Part shown: in pieces, positions 7,040 through 7,197 of the stretch
How the letters are laid out: the number at the start of each line of letters is the position of its first letter
How positions within the stretch are numbered: the stretch's first letter is position 1
Origin: Pseudomonadota bacterium
GTDB lineage: Bacteria; Pseudomonadota; Alphaproteobacteria; Rickettsiales; SXRF01
Direction: 5' to 3'
DNA: 7,197 nt
Assembly (NCBI GenBank): GCA_028873275.1
Contig: JAGWLJ010000069.1
Coordinates: forward strand, 1-7,197
Notes under the pieces: model-generated
Told to the model about the DNA's origin: nothing
The model's database searches: none
Seen by the model: only the letters and a program-made list of their open reading frames with translations
Position numbers and translations under genes: made by a program

Positions 7040-7197
7040 TCAATCCGCTTCCGCCGCTTCCAGCATTTTCGGCGTCACCAGCGCCAGCAGGGTGCCCGCC
7101 GCCTGCCGGACATCGCTCCATCGCATCCCGCCGAGATCAATGACCGCCAGGGCGCAGGTAGGCAGTTTCTCGTGTAAATAGTCAAGCAGTTCATGGT
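7040..7197 (-). CDS. C-terminal end of an unidentified protein (5' end outside window)
   Basis: A frame open to the window edge ends with TGA at 7042-7040 and gives 51 residues, beginning HELLDYLHEKLPTCALAVID in this window and ending KMLEAAEAD. The codon use resembles its neighbours, with many GCG, CTG and GCC codons, and the stop lies 29 bp before bamD, as expected for an operon member. The sequence looks like a globular alpha/beta end: a helix, a hydrophobic strand ALAVIDLGG, then an amphipathic helix SDVRQAAGTLLALV. I do not recognise the family. Many alphaproteobacteria have lpxC just before bamD, but I see no LpxC hallmark in this tail. It is assigned as coding from the open frame, codon use and position only. 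Confidence 0.55.
   Translation of the reverse strand, partial: HELLDYLHEKLPTCALAVIDLGGMRWSDVRQAAGTLLALVTPKMLEAAEAD

Noticed and set aside
6189..7181. 330-codon plus-strand open frame opposite bamD
   Set aside because: It is antisense to a clear BamD and spans the short gap and the upstream gene end. Its valine- and glycine-rich product has no motif.

Overview
All recognisable genes in this window lie on the minus strand and are packed nearly end to end, like one bacterial housekeeping transcription unit read from high to low coordinates. The protein sequences suggest an alphaproteobacterium. The order bamD-recN-ligA, the style of PrmA and the long three-domain aminopeptidase P all fit that class. 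The DNA is GC-rich by eye (roughly 60%). I cannot name a genus.

In transcription order: (1) 7197-7040, the last 51 residues of an unidentified protein whose start lies outside the window; (2) 7010-6126, bamD, an outer-membrane lipoprotein of the BAM complex; (3) 6119-4437, recN, an SMC-like ATPase for double-strand-break repair; (4) 4440-2362, ligA, NAD-dependent DNA ligase with all domains present; (5) 2365-1460, prmA, the methyltransferase for ribosomal protein L11; (6) 1441-1, an aminopeptidase P (M24B) gene that runs off the low-coordinate end. The two edge genes are open to the window boundary.

The genes are tightly coupled. bamD and recN are 6 bp apart, recN and ligA overlap by 4 bp (GTGA), ligA and prmA overlap by 4 bp (ATGA), and prmA is 18 bp from the aminopeptidase gene. 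Both 4-bp overlaps carry the same internal ribosome-binding arrangement: CTGGAG, eight bases, then the start codon. Functionally the cluster mixes envelope assembly, DNA repair and ligation, ribosome modification and peptide turnover. This looks like conserved gene order rather than a single pathway.

No RNA genes, mobile elements, CRISPR arrays, attachment sites or convincing terminators were seen, and no stretch above about 30 bases lies outside a gene. I found no undescribed system. The points most worth a second look are the perfect TATAAT placed so that transcription could start at the aminopeptidase ATG, the repeated coupling arrangement, an AT-rich patch inside ligA, and a heptamer repeat at the ligA 5' end.
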